From UBA685 sp049889495 (GTDB lineage Bacteria > Pseudomonadota > Alphaproteobacteria > Puniceispirillales > Puniceispirillaceae), in the NCBI GenBank assembly GCA_049889495.1, contig JBMHDH010000002.1, positions 1 to 64,000 of the forward strand: a DNA stretch of 64,000 nt. Direction: 5' to 3'. The notes beneath the pieces were generated by a model that was given only the letters and a program-made list of their open reading frames with translations, made no database searches and was not told the DNA's origin. The position numbers were made by a program, and so were the translations under genes. Of the stretch, positions 33,041-42,497 are shown piece after piece (the first letter of the stretch is position 1; each line of letters opens with the position of its first letter).

Positions 33041-34318
33041 ATGTTACGTAAAAGCCTTGCCATTTTGGCCATGGCAGTGATGATGCCATCATTTGCCTTT
33101 GCTGGCATTGATACTGGTGATACCGCGTGGATCACCACTGCCACAGCTCTTGTATTATTTATGACGCTACCAGGTTTGGCCCTGTTTTACGCAGGCCTTG
33201 TACAGCCAAAAAATGTTGTGTCTGTCTTGATGCATCATTTTGCCATTGCTTGTCTTGCCTCATTATTATGGGTCATTGCTGGCTATTCGATCGCCTTTTC
33301 CGCTGGCGGCGCTTGGTTTGGCGACTTAAGCAATTTGTTTATGTCACAGATCACAATGGAAAGTGAATCAGGCACCATTCCTGAATCTCTTTTTGCTGTC
33401 TTCCAGATGACATTTGCGATTATCACACCTGCGCTTGTCATTGGTGCTTATGTGGAACGCATGAAGTTTTCAGCAGTCTTGCTATTTTCTGGTGCGTGGC
33501 TTTTGATCGTCTATGCCCCTGTTACCCATTGGATTTGGGGCGGTGGCATCATGGCTGGCTGGGGCGTTCTTGATTTTGCAGGCGGCATCGTTGTTCACGC
33601 CACCGCTGGGACTGCCGCACTAATCGTCGCTGTTGTCTTGGGCAAGCGTCGTAACTTCCCTCATGCCGTTCAGCCCCCACACAGCCCTATTTTGACGATG
33701 ATTGGTGCCTCAATGCTTTGGGTTGGCTGGTTTGGCTTTAATGGTGGTTCCGCGCTAGGGGCAGGCCAAGGCGCTGCTATGGCGATCATGGTAACACATA
33801 TTTCAGCGGCCGTTGCCTCTTTGGTATGGATGTTCATTGAATGGCGTCGTTTTGGTCGTCCTTCATTGGTCGGCATGGTCACAGGCATGGTCGCCGGCCT
33901 AGCAACTGTTACACCTGCATCAGGCTTTATCGGCATCCCAGGCGGGATTATTTTGGGCCTAGCTGGTGGTTATATCTGTTACGTGGCGGTTGATTTCATC
34001 CGCGGCAAGCTTCAGATTGACGATTCGCTTGATGTGTTTGCTGTCCATGGTGTTGGCGGTATTCTTGGCTCTCTTTTGGTGGCGGTTTTGGCATCTGAAA
34101 CATTCTCTGGCGTTGGCCTTGGTGATGTGACAATGGGTGCGCAATTCATGGTTCAGCTGGCATCTGTTGCCATCACAGTGGTCTGGACAGGCATTGCAAG
34201 TTACGTCATCTTAAAAATAGCTGGTGCAATGACAGGCGGCATTCGCGTTGATGAAGACCAAGAAATTGAAGGTCTTGATCTCTCATCACATGGTGAACGC
34301 GCCTATCATTCCCACTAA
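33041..34318 (+). CDS. amtB: ammonium transporter AmtB
   Basis: Inner-membrane ammonium channel. The 425-residue protein has a cleavable signal peptide (to about FAFAG) and eleven predicted membrane helices, with the family blocks GLALFYAGLVQPKNVVSVL, THWIWGGGIMAGWGVLDFAGG with the pore His, VVHATAGTAAL and FGFNGGSALG. GGGGA seven bases before ATG 33041 fixes the start; the 17-codon upstream extension is rejected. glnK follows after 35 bases, the classical amtB-glnK pair, in which deuridylylated GlnK plugs the channel. Confidence 0.97.
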   Translation: MLRKSLAILAMAVMMPSFAFAGIDTGDTAWITTATALVLFMTLPGLALFYAGLVQPKNVVSVLMHHFAIACLASLLWVIAGYSIAFSAGGAWFGDLSNLFMSQITMESESGTIPESLFAVFQMTFAIITPALVIGAYVERMKFSAVLLFSGAWLLIVYAPVTHWIWGGGIMAGWGVLDFAGGIVVHATAGTAALIVAVVLGKRRNFPHAVQPPHSPILTMIGASMLWVGWFGFNGGSALGAGQGAAMAIMVTHISAAVASLVWMFIEWRRFGRPSLVGMVTGMVAGLATVTPASGFIGIPGGIILGLAGGYICYVAVDFIRGKLQIDDSLDVFAVHGVGGILGSLLVAVLASETFSGVGLGDVTMGAQFMVQLASVAITVVWTGIASYVILKIAGAMTGGIRVDEDQEIEGLDLSSHGERAYHSH

Positions 34319-34353
34319 GTGATCTGACAACAGGACAAAGGAAGAAACGCAAA

Positions 34354-34695
34354 ATGAAATATATCATTGCCATTATTAAGCCCTTTAAACTTGACGATGT
34401 CAGAGAAGCCTTAATGGGTTTGGGTGTTGAAGGCCTTACCGTCTCTGAGGTGAAAGGGTTTGGACGCCAACGTGGCCAAACAGAAATCTATCGTGGTGCA
34501 GAATATGCCGTGGCATTCGTGCCAAAGATTAAATTGGAAATCGCTTGCAAAGGTGATGAAGCAGATAAAATCGTGGAAACACTGAAAGACGCAGCATCAA
34601 CTGATAAAATCGGCGATGGTAAAATCTTTGTGATGGATCTGGAACAAGCCATGCGCATCAGAACAGGTGAAACAGATGATGAAGCGTTAAGCTAA
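34354..34695 (+). CDS. glnK: nitrogen regulatory protein P-II
   Basis: Trimeric P-II signal protein (113 residues) that senses 2-oxoglutarate and ATP/ADP and regulates AmtB and nitrogen metabolism. The T-loop has the uridylylation site Tyr51 in YRGAEYAVAF, and the B-loop contains TDKIGDGKIFV and the C-loop RIRTGE. Name glnK (not glnB) is chosen for the linkage to amtB upstream. Likely cotranscribed with amtB and expressed under nitrogen limitation. Confidence 0.95.
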   Translation: MKYIIAIIKPFKLDDVREALMGLGVEGLTVSEVKGFGRQRGQTEIYRGAEYAVAFVPKIKLEIACKGDEADKIVETLKDAASTDKIGDGKIFVMDLEQAMRIRTGETDDEALS

Positions 34696-34718
34696 GTCAC
34701 ATTACCTATCTTACCGTA

Positions 34719-34770
34719 AAGGGCTCTTGCCACCTTGCCAATCTCATGGCGGGGTTACGCAAGGGCCCTT
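34719..34770. terminator. imperfect convergent terminator hairpin between glnK and queG
   Basis: AAGGGCTCTTGC pairs over 12 bases (one G-T wobble) with GCAAGGGCCCTT, 28-base loop, overlapping the last codons of queG. Neither side has a strong T-run, so it may be a weak or Rho-aided terminator. Confidence 0.4.
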
Positions 34771-35864
34771 TGCCATTCTGCCTCTACGATCACTGAGGCA
34801 TCAGGGCGATAATAAGGCCTCATATCATTTTCATAGCAAGATAAAGCCCAAACAGCCATTGAACGAACCAATACCATATCAGATACAAGATAAGGTTTGA
34901 TCAAAGGCACAAGGCTCTGATCATTGGCATTGCCAGCGGCAATCAAAACATTTCGCATGAAACGTTCAAACCCAGCACGGCGCACTGGCATTCCTGCAAA
35001 ATGTGACCGAAAGGCTGGCTCATCCATCTGCAAAAGCTGTGAAAGCGGCAATAAAGCTGGTTCATGGCGGGGATGTAATTTTTGTTCACTTGCCAGCGAG
35101 GCAAATTTATTCCATGGGCAGATGGCTAAACAATCATCACATCCAAAAATGCGATTGCCAATTGCGGCGCGGTAACGAACGTCAATCTGGCTTTTTTGTT
35201 CAATCGTCATATAGGAAATGCATTTGCGCGCATCCAATTGATAGGGCCCTGCAAAAGCATTGGTCGGACAAATATCAAGGCAAGCGGTGCAATTGCCACA
35301 ATGATCACTTATCGGCTGATCTGGGATAAGCGGTTTATCTAGCAGAATGGTACCCAAAAACAACCAAGACCCAAAGGTACGGCTGACAAGATTTGTGTGC
35401 TTTCCTTGCCAGCCAATACCAGCTTGCTGTGCAAGCGGCTTTTCCATCAAGGGCGCGGTATCAACAAAAACTTTTACGTGGCAATCAAATTTGGCCGCAA
35501 CCTGCCCCGCCAATTGTTTTAATTTGCCTTTAATGACCTCGTGATAATCTTTGCCTCTGGCATAAACCGAAATATTGCCCTTATCTGTCTCTTTCAGCGT
35601 CTCAAGCGGATTATGATCTGGGCCATAATTCATGGCCAATAGGATGGCTGATTGCGCGTCTTCCCACATATGATCTGGTGAAGCGCGGCGGTCTTTCGTC
35701 TCTTCCATCCACGTCATTTCACCATGAAAATCTTGGTCAAGAAAGCTGACAAGCCGTGCGGCTATCTCATCTGGCAGGGTCGCAGTTGTAAAATAACAAG
35801 CATCAAAGCCAAGGGCCGAAGCCTTGCTTGTAATCCAGTTTTTTGGATCGCTGTTTTTTGCCAT
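34755..35864 (-). CDS. queG: epoxyqueuosine reductase QueG
   Basis: Cobalamin- and Fe-S-dependent enzyme that converts epoxyqueuosine in tRNA to queuosine, the last step of the pathway. The 369-residue protein carries two 4Fe-4S ferredoxin motifs, CGNCTACLDICPTNAF and CDDCLAICPWNKFA, the catalytic-region VFVDTAPLMEKPLAQQAGIGWQGK-type block near residue 135, and a C-terminal HEAT-like repeat with CYENDMRPYY. It lies five bases after tgt and two genes after queA on the same strand, forming a queuosine operon. Confidence 0.95.
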   Translation of the reverse strand: MAKNSDPKNWITSKASALGFDACYFTTATLPDEIAARLVSFLDQDFHGEMTWMEETKDRRASPDHMWEDAQSAILLAMNYGPDHNPLETLKETDKGNISVYARGKDYHEVIKGKLKQLAGQVAAKFDCHVKVFVDTAPLMEKPLAQQAGIGWQGKHTNLVSRTFGSWLFLGTILLDKPLIPDQPISDHCGNCTACLDICPTNAFAGPYQLDARKCISYMTIEQKSQIDVRYRAAIGNRIFGCDDCLAICPWNKFASLASEQKLHPRHEPALLPLSQLLQMDEPAFRSHFAGMPVRRAGFERFMRNVLIAAGNANDQSLVPLIKPYLVSDMVLVRSMAVWALSCYENDMRPYYRPDASVIVEAEWQRALA

Positions 35865-35869
35865 CTATC

Positions 35870-37030
35870 CTATAAGGGCGGAATATCGCCCTCTGCCTGT
35901 GCGCTTTCGAAATCAGATTGAAATTGTTGGAATGTGCCAGCTTCGATTGCGCGGCGCATCATTGCCATCAAATCTTGGTAATATTGCAGATTATGCCATG
36001 TCAAAAGCATCAGGCCTTGCACCTCATCTGCTTTGAATAAATGATGCAGATACGCACGGCTATAATGGGTACAGCCTGGGCAAGAACAGCCCTCATCAAG
36101 CGGGCGTTCATCTTCGTTATGGCGGGCATTTTTAATATTCACTGGACCGCGTCTGGTAAAGGCTTGGCCTGTGCGACCAGAACGCGTCGGCAAAACACAA
36201 TCAAACATATCCACACCGCGCGCCACAGCCCCCACAAGATCAGATGGCTTACCAACCCCCATCAAATAGCGGGGCTTATGTGGCATCATCATAGGCGTTG
36301 TAAAATCAAGCGTATCGAACATCGCTTGCTGGCCTTCCCCAACGGCCAATCCGCCAATGGCATAGCCTTCAAAATCAAGCTCATGCAGTTTTTCAACTGA
36401 TTCAGCGCGCAAATCTTCAAAAACAGATCCCTGCACAATGCCAAATTGCCCATAACCTTTGCGCGGCACAAAGGCGGCGCGAGAGCGTTTTGCCCACCGC
36501 ATGGACAGCCGCATTGATTCAGCAGCCACCTCATGAGTGGCAGGGTAAGGCGTGCATTCATCAAATGCCATGGTGATGGTGGCATCAAGCTTATGTTGGA
36601 TATCTGTTGAAACCTCTGGGTTTAACAAATGTTTTGAGCCATCAAGATGTGATTTAAACGTCACCCCATCTTCGTCAATTTTACGCAAGGCCCCAAGAGA
36701 CATCACTTGAAACCCGCCAGAATCTGTTAATAACGGCTTGTACCAGCCCATCATTTTACGCACCCCGCCAAGCCGCGCCACACGATCTGCACCAGGGCGC
36801 AACATCAGATGATAGGTATTTGACAAGATGATTTCAGCCCCTGTCGATGCCACAGATTGGGGCAACATTGCTTTGACAGATGCCGCGGTGCCAACTGGCA
36901 TGAAGACAGGCGTTTGAATGGTACCCCATGCCGTCTTTACCTCGCCGCGACGCGCCGCGCCATCAGTGGTTTTCACTTCAAATCCAAAGTCATTTTCTGC
37001 TTCGGTTGGAAATGCGTTTCTTTCAAACAC
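35870..37030 (-). CDS. tgt: tRNA-guanine transglycosylase
   Basis: Exchanges the wobble guanine of GUN anticodons for preQ1. The 386-residue TIM-barrel protein has the nucleophile and proton-acceptor regions (TDSGGFQVMSLG and VLPTRSGRTGQAFTRRG), GLAVGEGQ, and the zinc site CSCPGCTHYSRAYLHH. Its start lies two bases after the queA stop, and queG follows after five bases. Length and motifs are complete. Confidence 0.97.
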   Translation of the reverse strand: MFERNAFPTEAENDFGFEVKTTDGAARRGEVKTAWGTIQTPVFMPVGTAASVKAMLPQSVASTGAEIILSNTYHLMLRPGADRVARLGGVRKMMGWYKPLLTDSGGFQVMSLGALRKIDEDGVTFKSHLDGSKHLLNPEVSTDIQHKLDATITMAFDECTPYPATHEVAAESMRLSMRWAKRSRAAFVPRKGYGQFGIVQGSVFEDLRAESVEKLHELDFEGYAIGGLAVGEGQQAMFDTLDFTTPMMMPHKPRYLMGVGKPSDLVGAVARGVDMFDCVLPTRSGRTGQAFTRRGPVNIKNARHNEDERPLDEGCSCPGCTHYSRAYLHHLFKADEVQGLMLLTWHNLQYYQDLMAMMRRAIEAGTFQQFQSDFESAQAEGDIPPL

Positions 37031-37032
37031 CG

Positions 37033-38070
37033 CTAGGACCTCTCGCGTTCAAGCAAACATGCATCACCATAGCTGAAAAAGCGGTATTTGTCTGCCACCG
37101 CAATTTCATAGGTTTGCTTCATAAATTCATAGCCAGAAAAGGCACTGACAAGCATCAATAAGGTGGATTTCGGCAAATGAAAATTGGTTAACAACATATC
37201 AGCAGAACCAATCGAAAAGCCTGGGGTGATGAAAATATCTGTTTCCCCTGAAAAAGCCTGAAACTGACCAAATTCTTGCCAAATGGTCTCCAGAATTCGC
37301 AAAGATGTTGTCCCAACACAAATGATGCGTCTGCCATCAGCGCGCGCATCATTGAGCATTTTTGCTGTTGTCTCATCCAATGCACCCCATTCAGAATGCA
37401 TATTATGATCTTTGATATTATCAACTTTTACAGGCAAAAAAGTCCCTGCCCCGACATGAAGCGTAACCTCAGCAATCGCAACCCCTTTGGCATCAAGACG
37501 GGCGCGCAACTCATCTGTAAAATGCAAGCCTGCTGTTGGCGCAGCCACCGCCCCGCTATGGCGGGCAAATAGCGTCTGATAGGTTGCTTCATCATCTTCA
37601 GATGGGCCATCAGGGCGTTTGATATAAGGCGGCAATGGCATCGCCCCTTGCGCCAAAATTTCAGCGTCAAGCGCCGTACCAGATGCCGAAAATTGAATGG
37701 TAACACCGCCGCCTTCTTCGGTATCAATAATCTGGCATTGCAAATTATTTTCAAAGGTAACAACGGTTCCAATAGGACATTTTTTGGCTGGCTTGGCAAA
37801 GGCAGACCATGTGTCAGAACCAAGGCGTTTCAATAGCGTGAATTTCGCCTGCCCCTCACCTCTTTTGCCTGTCAGCAAAGCTGGGATGACTTTGGTGTTA
37901 TTGACCACCAAAATATCCCCCTCTTTTAAAATATCTGGCAAATCAAAGATATGCTGATGCTGGTGGGTATGATTGCTGCAATTTAACAGACGTGCGCTAT
38001 CGCGTGGCACAGCAGGATATTGCGCAATCAACTCTGGCGGAAGATGGTAATCAAAATCAGTTAATTTCAT
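37033..38070 (-). CDS. queA: S-adenosylmethionine:tRNA ribosyltransferase-isomerase QueA
   Basis: Adds the ribosyl moiety of SAM to preQ1 in tRNA to form epoxyqueuosine. The 345-residue protein begins with LTDFDYHLPPELIAQYP, carries VVNNTKVIPALLTG, GAVAAPTAGLHFT, LHVGAGTFLPV and the C-terminal NFHLPKSTLLMLVSAF. All are family blocks. It is the first of the three queuosine genes; kdsD ends four bases upstream, so the transcript probably starts there or further upstream. Confidence 0.97.
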   Translation of the reverse strand: MKLTDFDYHLPPELIAQYPAVPRDSARLLNCSNHTHQHQHIFDLPDILKEGDILVVNNTKVIPALLTGKRGEGQAKFTLLKRLGSDTWSAFAKPAKKCPIGTVVTFENNLQCQIIDTEEGGGVTIQFSASGTALDAEILAQGAMPLPPYIKRPDGPSEDDEATYQTLFARHSGAVAAPTAGLHFTDELRARLDAKGVAIAEVTLHVGAGTFLPVKVDNIKDHNMHSEWGALDETTAKMLNDARADGRRIICVGTTSLRILETIWQEFGQFQAFSGETDIFITPGFSIGSADMLLTNFHLPKSTLLMLVSAFSGYEFMKQTYEIAVADKYRFFSYGDACLLERERS

Positions 38071-38074
38071 GAAA

Positions 38075-39025
38075 TTAGAAAATCTGGATCACACCACAAA
38101 CCGCAGAGGATACAGACGAGGTCTGGCGCACAATCAGGCATTGAATTTTGCTATCTGTCATGATTGCCTCAGCCTCACCAAGTGATGCGGTCTTTTCAAT
38201 AAAACGAGGGCTTGGGGCCATCACATCACGCGCGTATAGCTTTTCCAATGATTGTTTTTGCACAAGCATACGGCGCAAATCACCATCTGTGATAATCCCA
38301 AGCAAATTGTCAGCATCTCCTACCAAGGCCAGACCAAGACGCCCTTCGGTCATGCGGATAATCACTTCTGACATAGCCATATCTGGATCTACAAATGGCA
38401 GATTATCTGTGGTCATGCGATCAGAAACTTTGCCAAGCAAACGTTGTCCCAGCTTTCCACCTGGATGACGAGCGGCAAAATCTTCTGGCTGAAAGCCGCG
38501 CTGTTCCATCAACACAACCGCCAACGCATCCCCAAGAGCCATTGCCGCCATCGATGAGGTGGTCGGTGCCAAATTAAGCGGGCACGCCTCTTTATCAACG
38601 CTGGCATCCAAAATCACATCTGCGGCTGCGCCAAGTGATGATTCCACCCGCCCGATCAGTGAAATAATTTTGACATTCAGACGCTTTAAGGCTGGTAATA
38701 AACGCACGACTTCTTCGGTTTCGCCTGAATTTGATATCAAGATAATGACATCATTTTCGCGTACCATGCCCAGATCACCATGGATCGCTTCTGCAGGGTG
38801 CAAAAAGAAAGCGGGTGTGCCAGTCGATGCCAAAGTTGCCACAATCTTGCGACCAACCAAGCCCGATTTTCCCATACCACAAACAACCAAATGCCCTTGA
38901 TGCGATAAAATCATCTCAGCCGCTTGCTGAAAGGGGCCATCTAATGTTGCTTCAAGGCGCATCATGGCACTTTGATAGGTTTGCAATAATGTTCTGGCTG
39001 ATGCGATTGTGATCTTGTCTGACAT
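38075..39025 (-). CDS. kdsD: D-arabinose 5-phosphate isomerase (KpsF/GutQ/KdsD family)
   Basis: Isomerises ribulose 5-phosphate to arabinose 5-phosphate, the first step to Kdo of lipopolysaccharide. The 316-residue protein has an N-terminal SIS sugar-isomerase domain (CGMGKSGLVGRKI, ISNSGETEEVV, TTSSMAAMALGDALA) and two C-terminal CBS repeats (one with GIITDGDLRRML). It sits directly upstream of queA with a four-base gap, an association of lipopolysaccharide and tRNA-modification genes without an evident functional link. The final residues (SSAVCGVIQIF) match a short CBS end. Confidence 0.9.
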   Translation of the reverse strand: MSDKITIASARTLLQTYQSAMMRLEATLDGPFQQAAEMILSHQGHLVVCGMGKSGLVGRKIVATLASTGTPAFFLHPAEAIHGDLGMVRENDVIILISNSGETEEVVRLLPALKRLNVKIISLIGRVESSLGAAADVILDASVDKEACPLNLAPTTSSMAAMALGDALAVVLMEQRGFQPEDFAARHPGGKLGQRLLGKVSDRMTTDNLPFVDPDMAMSEVIIRMTEGRLGLALVGDADNLLGIITDGDLRRMLVQKQSLEKLYARDVMAPSPRFIEKTASLGEAEAIMTDSKIQCLIVRQTSSVSSAVCGVIQIF

Positions 39026-39084
39026 GGTTTGTACTTACCCATTTCCCCTTCAAAAAGGAAGCTTTATTTTGCGCTAATCCGCCC

Positions 39085-39693
39085 TTATAGCCCACTTTCC
39101 ATGAGGGCTTCGACATCTTCTGGCCTGTTCAGATTCAGAAAAGGATCTGGGCGTGTATCATACGGCAAATAGGCCACATCATATCGCTTTGTGAAGAGGT
39201 CAATTTTACGAATTCCTTCATCACATAAAGCCTGTTCTAAATCTGGCAAAATAGCAACAGACCATAGGCCAATCACAGGATGAGTGCGACCATGGCTTTG
39301 CACAGATACCACTTTATGGCCTGATCGGTGATCGCGCAAATCTTTGACCAAATGATCTGGCAATAAGGGCGCATCAGTTGGCAGAGTAATCAGCCACTCA
39401 ATCTGTGTAGCCTCTTTTTGATTGCGCGCCTGAATATGCGTTAATGCCGCATGTATGCCAGCAAGCGGCCCTTGATGATCTGGCAAGATATCTGACACCA
39501 CAGGCAGATCATATTGCGCAAAACGCCCCGCATCTCCATTGGCATTTAAAAACAAATAGGGCGCATCGGAAAACCGCTCACAAAGATGGGCCAATATGGT
39601 TTTGCCTTGATAGCGGATTTCCCCTTTATCACCACCGCCCATGCGGCGTGCCAGACCGCCTGCAAGCAAACAAATGGCATAATCATCTGCCAT
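39085..39693 (-). CDS. mobA: molybdenum cofactor guanylyltransferase
   Basis: Transfers GMP from GTP to molybdopterin to form MGD, the cofactor of formate dehydrogenase-type enzymes. The 202-residue protein begins with the nucleotide loop LAGGLARRMGGGDKG and has a typical Rossmann-like GT-A layout with GPLAGIHAAL and TLPTDAPLLP. It overlaps the 3' end of fdhD by 11 bases, so they form one transcript. The context fits maturation of the formate dehydrogenase at 22-27 kb. Confidence 0.9.
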   Translation of the reverse strand: MADDYAICLLAGGLARRMGGGDKGEIRYQGKTILAHLCERFSDAPYLFLNANGDAGRFAQYDLPVVSDILPDHQGPLAGIHAALTHIQARNQKEATQIEWLITLPTDAPLLPDHLVKDLRDHRSGHKVVSVQSHGRTHPVIGLWSVAILPDLEQALCDEGIRKIDLFTKRYDVAYLPYDTRPDPFLNLNRPEDVEALMESGL

Positions 39694-40576
39694 CTTGTTT
39701 TCCCCCTAGATCTGTGGCTTGGCGAGAGGCTTTATCGCGTTGTACATCTTCTTTGATATCGTCAAAAATGATGCGTTCAGGCGCAGATAATACCGTGAAA
39801 CGGGCGCCGCGCATGCGCCCAATCAAGGTTAAGCCTGCTTGTCTTGCCAATTGCACCCCTGCTTCGGTAAAGCCCGAACGTGATACCAAAATTGGAACCC
39901 CCATCATCACTGTTTTTAACACCATCTCGCTTGTCAGGCGGCCCGTGGTATAGAAAATTTTATCGTCTGCTGAGATATCATACAAAAACATATGACCCGC
40001 AATTTTATCGACCGCATTATGCCGCCCGATATCTTCGACATAAATGACAGGCTCTGCGCCTTTGGCAAGCGCACAGCCATGAATGGCCCCTGCTTTTAAA
40101 TAGAGAGAGGGAATAGCATTAATCGCTGCTGATAGATGATAGAGCGTGCTGGCTTTCACTTTTTGTTGTGAGGTTAGCTGCATCTTGTCAAATTCATCCA
40201 TCAAATCACCAAAGACGGTGCCTTGCGCGCACCCGCTGGTGCGGACCTTCTTTTGCAATTTGGCTTCATAATCGGTTTCGCGGGCGGTGCGCACCACCAC
40301 AACCCCAAGATCATCATCAAAATCAATCTCAATGATCTGATCATCTGATTTCAGCATATTTTGATTGCGCAAAAACCCCACCGCAAGCGCATCTGGCTGA
40401 TCACCTAGTGACATGGCCGTGACAATTTCTTGGCGGTTTAAGAAAATGGTAATGGGGCGTTCTGTCACAACAGGGATCGTGATTTCATTGCCAGAGGCAT
40501 CAAGCCCTGTTAAGTGCGACGTCAGCTCTGGATTATCTGGTGTCGGCATCCATTTATCTAGCGGATTTGCCATCAT
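39683..40576 (-). CDS. fdhD: formate dehydrogenase accessory sulfurtransferase FdhD
   Basis: Carries sulfur from a cysteine desulfurase to the bis-MGD cofactor, needed for formate dehydrogenase activity. About 297 residues, with the catalytic-Cys loop VRTSGCAQGTVFG: a single Cys where the Escherichia coli protein has a CxxC pair. Also AKGAEPVIYVEDIGRHNAVDKIAGH and YTTGRLTSEMVLK, which are family blocks. Start at the ATG 40576, with AGG close upstream; ATG 40573 or GTG 40582 are alternatives. The downstream mobA overlaps by 11 bases. Sulfur donor is unknown; SufS in the window is a candidate. Confidence 0.92.
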   Translation of the reverse strand: MMANPLDKWMPTPDNPELTSHLTGLDASGNEITIPVVTERPITIFLNRQEIVTAMSLGDQPDALAVGFLRNQNMLKSDDQIIEIDFDDDLGVVVVRTARETDYEAKLQKKVRTSGCAQGTVFGDLMDEFDKMQLTSQQKVKASTLYHLSAAINAIPSLYLKAGAIHGCALAKGAEPVIYVEDIGRHNAVDKIAGHMFLYDISADDKIFYTTGRLTSEMVLKTVMMGVPILVSRSGFTEAGVQLARQAGLTLIGRMRGARFTVLSAPERIIFDDIKEDVQRDKASRQATDLGGKQDGR

Positions 40577-40736
40577 TATCACCTGCTCTTATTTCGTTAT
40601 CCTACCCCATAATCACATCACCACCACTTAGGCATTGATAAAAGCTGGCGGAGCTGTAATTTTGTGATCTATTTGTTTTTACCAAATTTTTCAGATAATG
40701 TGTTGAGAAATAAGCCGTTTGAGTACTTAGCCTATT

Positions 40737-41495
40737 ATGAAATTCCATTTTACCGCCGCAACACATAACCAAGCCCAAGAGCGCATGACATCTTTGGTCG
40801 CACGTTATGGTCAACATCCCATGGGTGACTGTGATGTGATTATTGTGCTTGGTGGTGATGGTCAAATGCTGAATGCGTTGCGCCAAAATATTGATTTTCG
40901 CAAAAATATCTATGGCATGAATTGCGGGCGCGTTGGCTTTTTAATGAATGATTATCAAGAAGATGACCTGCCAAAACGCATTAATGACGCCACCATGGCA
41001 AAGATGCGCCCTTTGACCATGATCGCCACCGATATTCACGGCAAACAGCATGAAGCCCTTGCGTTTAACGAGGTGTCTTTATTACGCCAAACACATGCCG
41101 CAGCGCATATCGCGATCAGCGTAAATGGCCAAATTGAAATGGATGAATTGGTCTGTGATGGCGTGATTTTATCAACACCACAAGGCTCAACAGCCTATAA
41201 TCTATCGGCGCATGGTCCGATTTTACCTATTCGCTCTGGCTTACTTGCGCTTACCCCTATTTCTGCATTTCGCCCAAGACGCTGGCGTGGTGCGCTTTTG
41301 CCCGATAGTTGCAAAGTCGAATTTACTGTTATAAATCCTGAATTTCGTTCGCAATCCATCTCGGCTGATAATGTGGAATATCGCGATATTGTGAAAGCAC
41401 AGATTAAGCAATCACGCAAACATGACATCCGCATTTTGCATGACCCACATAATTCATTAAGCGACCGCATCATTAAAGAACAATTTTCGTTCTAA
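40737..41495 (+). CDS. nadK: NAD kinase
   Basis: Phosphorylates NAD to NADP. The 252-residue protein has the catalytic GGDGQMLNALR motif near residue 38, NCGRVGFLM, NEVSLLRQ, and the conserved TPQGSTAYNLSAHGPIL stretch. No upstream operon partner: the gene is divergent from fdhD (gap about 160 bases). It supplies NADP to reactions such as icd. Confidence 0.96.
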   Translation: MKFHFTAATHNQAQERMTSLVARYGQHPMGDCDVIIVLGGDGQMLNALRQNIDFRKNIYGMNCGRVGFLMNDYQEDDLPKRINDATMAKMRPLTMIATDIHGKQHEALAFNEVSLLRQTHAAAHIAISVNGQIEMDELVCDGVILSTPQGSTAYNLSAHGPILPIRSGLLALTPISAFRPRRWRGALLPDSCKVEFTVINPEFRSQSISADNVEYRDIVKAQIKQSRKHDIRILHDPHNSLSDRIIKEQFSF

Positions 41496-41533
41496 ACGCT
41501 TTTAACCTTCATCAGATCAAGCATTGCGATCTG

Positions 41534-42484
41534 CTATGAGACAGGCAGGCCAATGCGGTCCCAAAAACGCGTTAAGTGATCCCAAACCATATGATCAACT
41601 TTTGCTGTTTCATTAAATAATTCATGTTTGGCATCAGCGATCATGACTAAATCAGCTTGCGGCATATAAGTCGCGGCAAAGGCGATCTTTTTGCTATCGA
41701 CCACCTGTTCTTGTTCAGGGCGCATAACCAAGGCTGGCATTTTCAAAGATTTATAAAAGGCGGCAATAGACGTATAGCGCGCATAAGAGCCATAGGCGGT
41801 TGCCACCCACCCCACTGTGGCCCCATAACGGCGCAGATGGGGATAATGATGAAACCAATAGGTCTGCCAAGCAAAACCAGCAGGATCATTGGTTAGCATA
41901 TTATCAGGGTTAAATGCCGCTAACTCAGCCAATTCAGGCACTCTGGTAAAAGGGGCATAGGATTTGCTTTTGCCAGCAATTGTTAAAGCATAAGCCAATA
42001 ATCGGATGCCACTGGCGGGCTTTGCATTTGGCACGATCATCGGCGCAGATAAGGCAAGAGAGGCAACCTTATCCCCCCATTTTGATGCAATTAACAAAGC
42101 CAGATGCCCGCCCATAGAATGCGCTACGATATGGCGTGGATAGCGGTGCCAGCCACAATGTGCCACCAGCGCTTCAAGTGCGGCGATATGGCCATCAAAG
42201 CTCTCACAATGCACAGCCAATGTATCGTCACCCAGATGACCAGAGCGGCCCTGACCTGGCCAATCAATAATCAGGCAATCAAAGCCCATCTGAACCATGC
42301 GGCAAGCCACATGTGCGTATTTTTCACAAAATTCCGTAAACCCAGGCAAGATCAAAAATTTTGGGGCTTTATCACGTCCTGATCGCCATAAATGCCCCCT
42401 GATATTTTGTCCAGATGGCAAAGTAACAAAGACATCATCACCGCCAAGAACGGCGTCTTGATAGCGGGGATCTGCCTGAATCAT
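41534..42484 (-). CDS. alpha/beta hydrolase, lysophospholipase-like
   Basis: A 316-residue serine hydrolase of the lysophospholipase / monoglyceride lipase (Hydrolase_4) type. Nucleophile elbow HSMGGH, an acid near MRPEQEQVVDSKK and His in DAKHELFNET. The oxyanion loop is LILPGFTEFCEKY and the next motif DWPGQGRSG. Start uncertain: ATG 42484 is given; a TTG at 42505 would overlap the ABC transporter stop by eight bases. It is the last gene of the suf-to-ATM1 strand run and may be cotranscribed, but a role in Fe-S biology is not implied by its sequence. Confidence 0.85.
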   Translation of the reverse strand: MIQADPRYQDAVLGGDDVFVTLPSGQNIRGHLWRSGRDKAPKFLILPGFTEFCEKYAHVACRMVQMGFDCLIIDWPGQGRSGHLGDDTLAVHCESFDGHIAALEALVAHCGWHRYPRHIVAHSMGGHLALLIASKWGDKVASLALSAPMIVPNAKPASGIRLLAYALTIAGKSKSYAPFTRVPELAELAAFNPDNMLTNDPAGFAWQTYWFHHYPHLRRYGATVGWVATAYGSYARYTSIAAFYKSLKMPALVMRPEQEQVVDSKKIAFAATYMPQADLVMIADAKHELFNETAKVDHMVWDHLTRFWDRIGLPVS

Positions 42485-42497
42485 GTCCTGAATAACC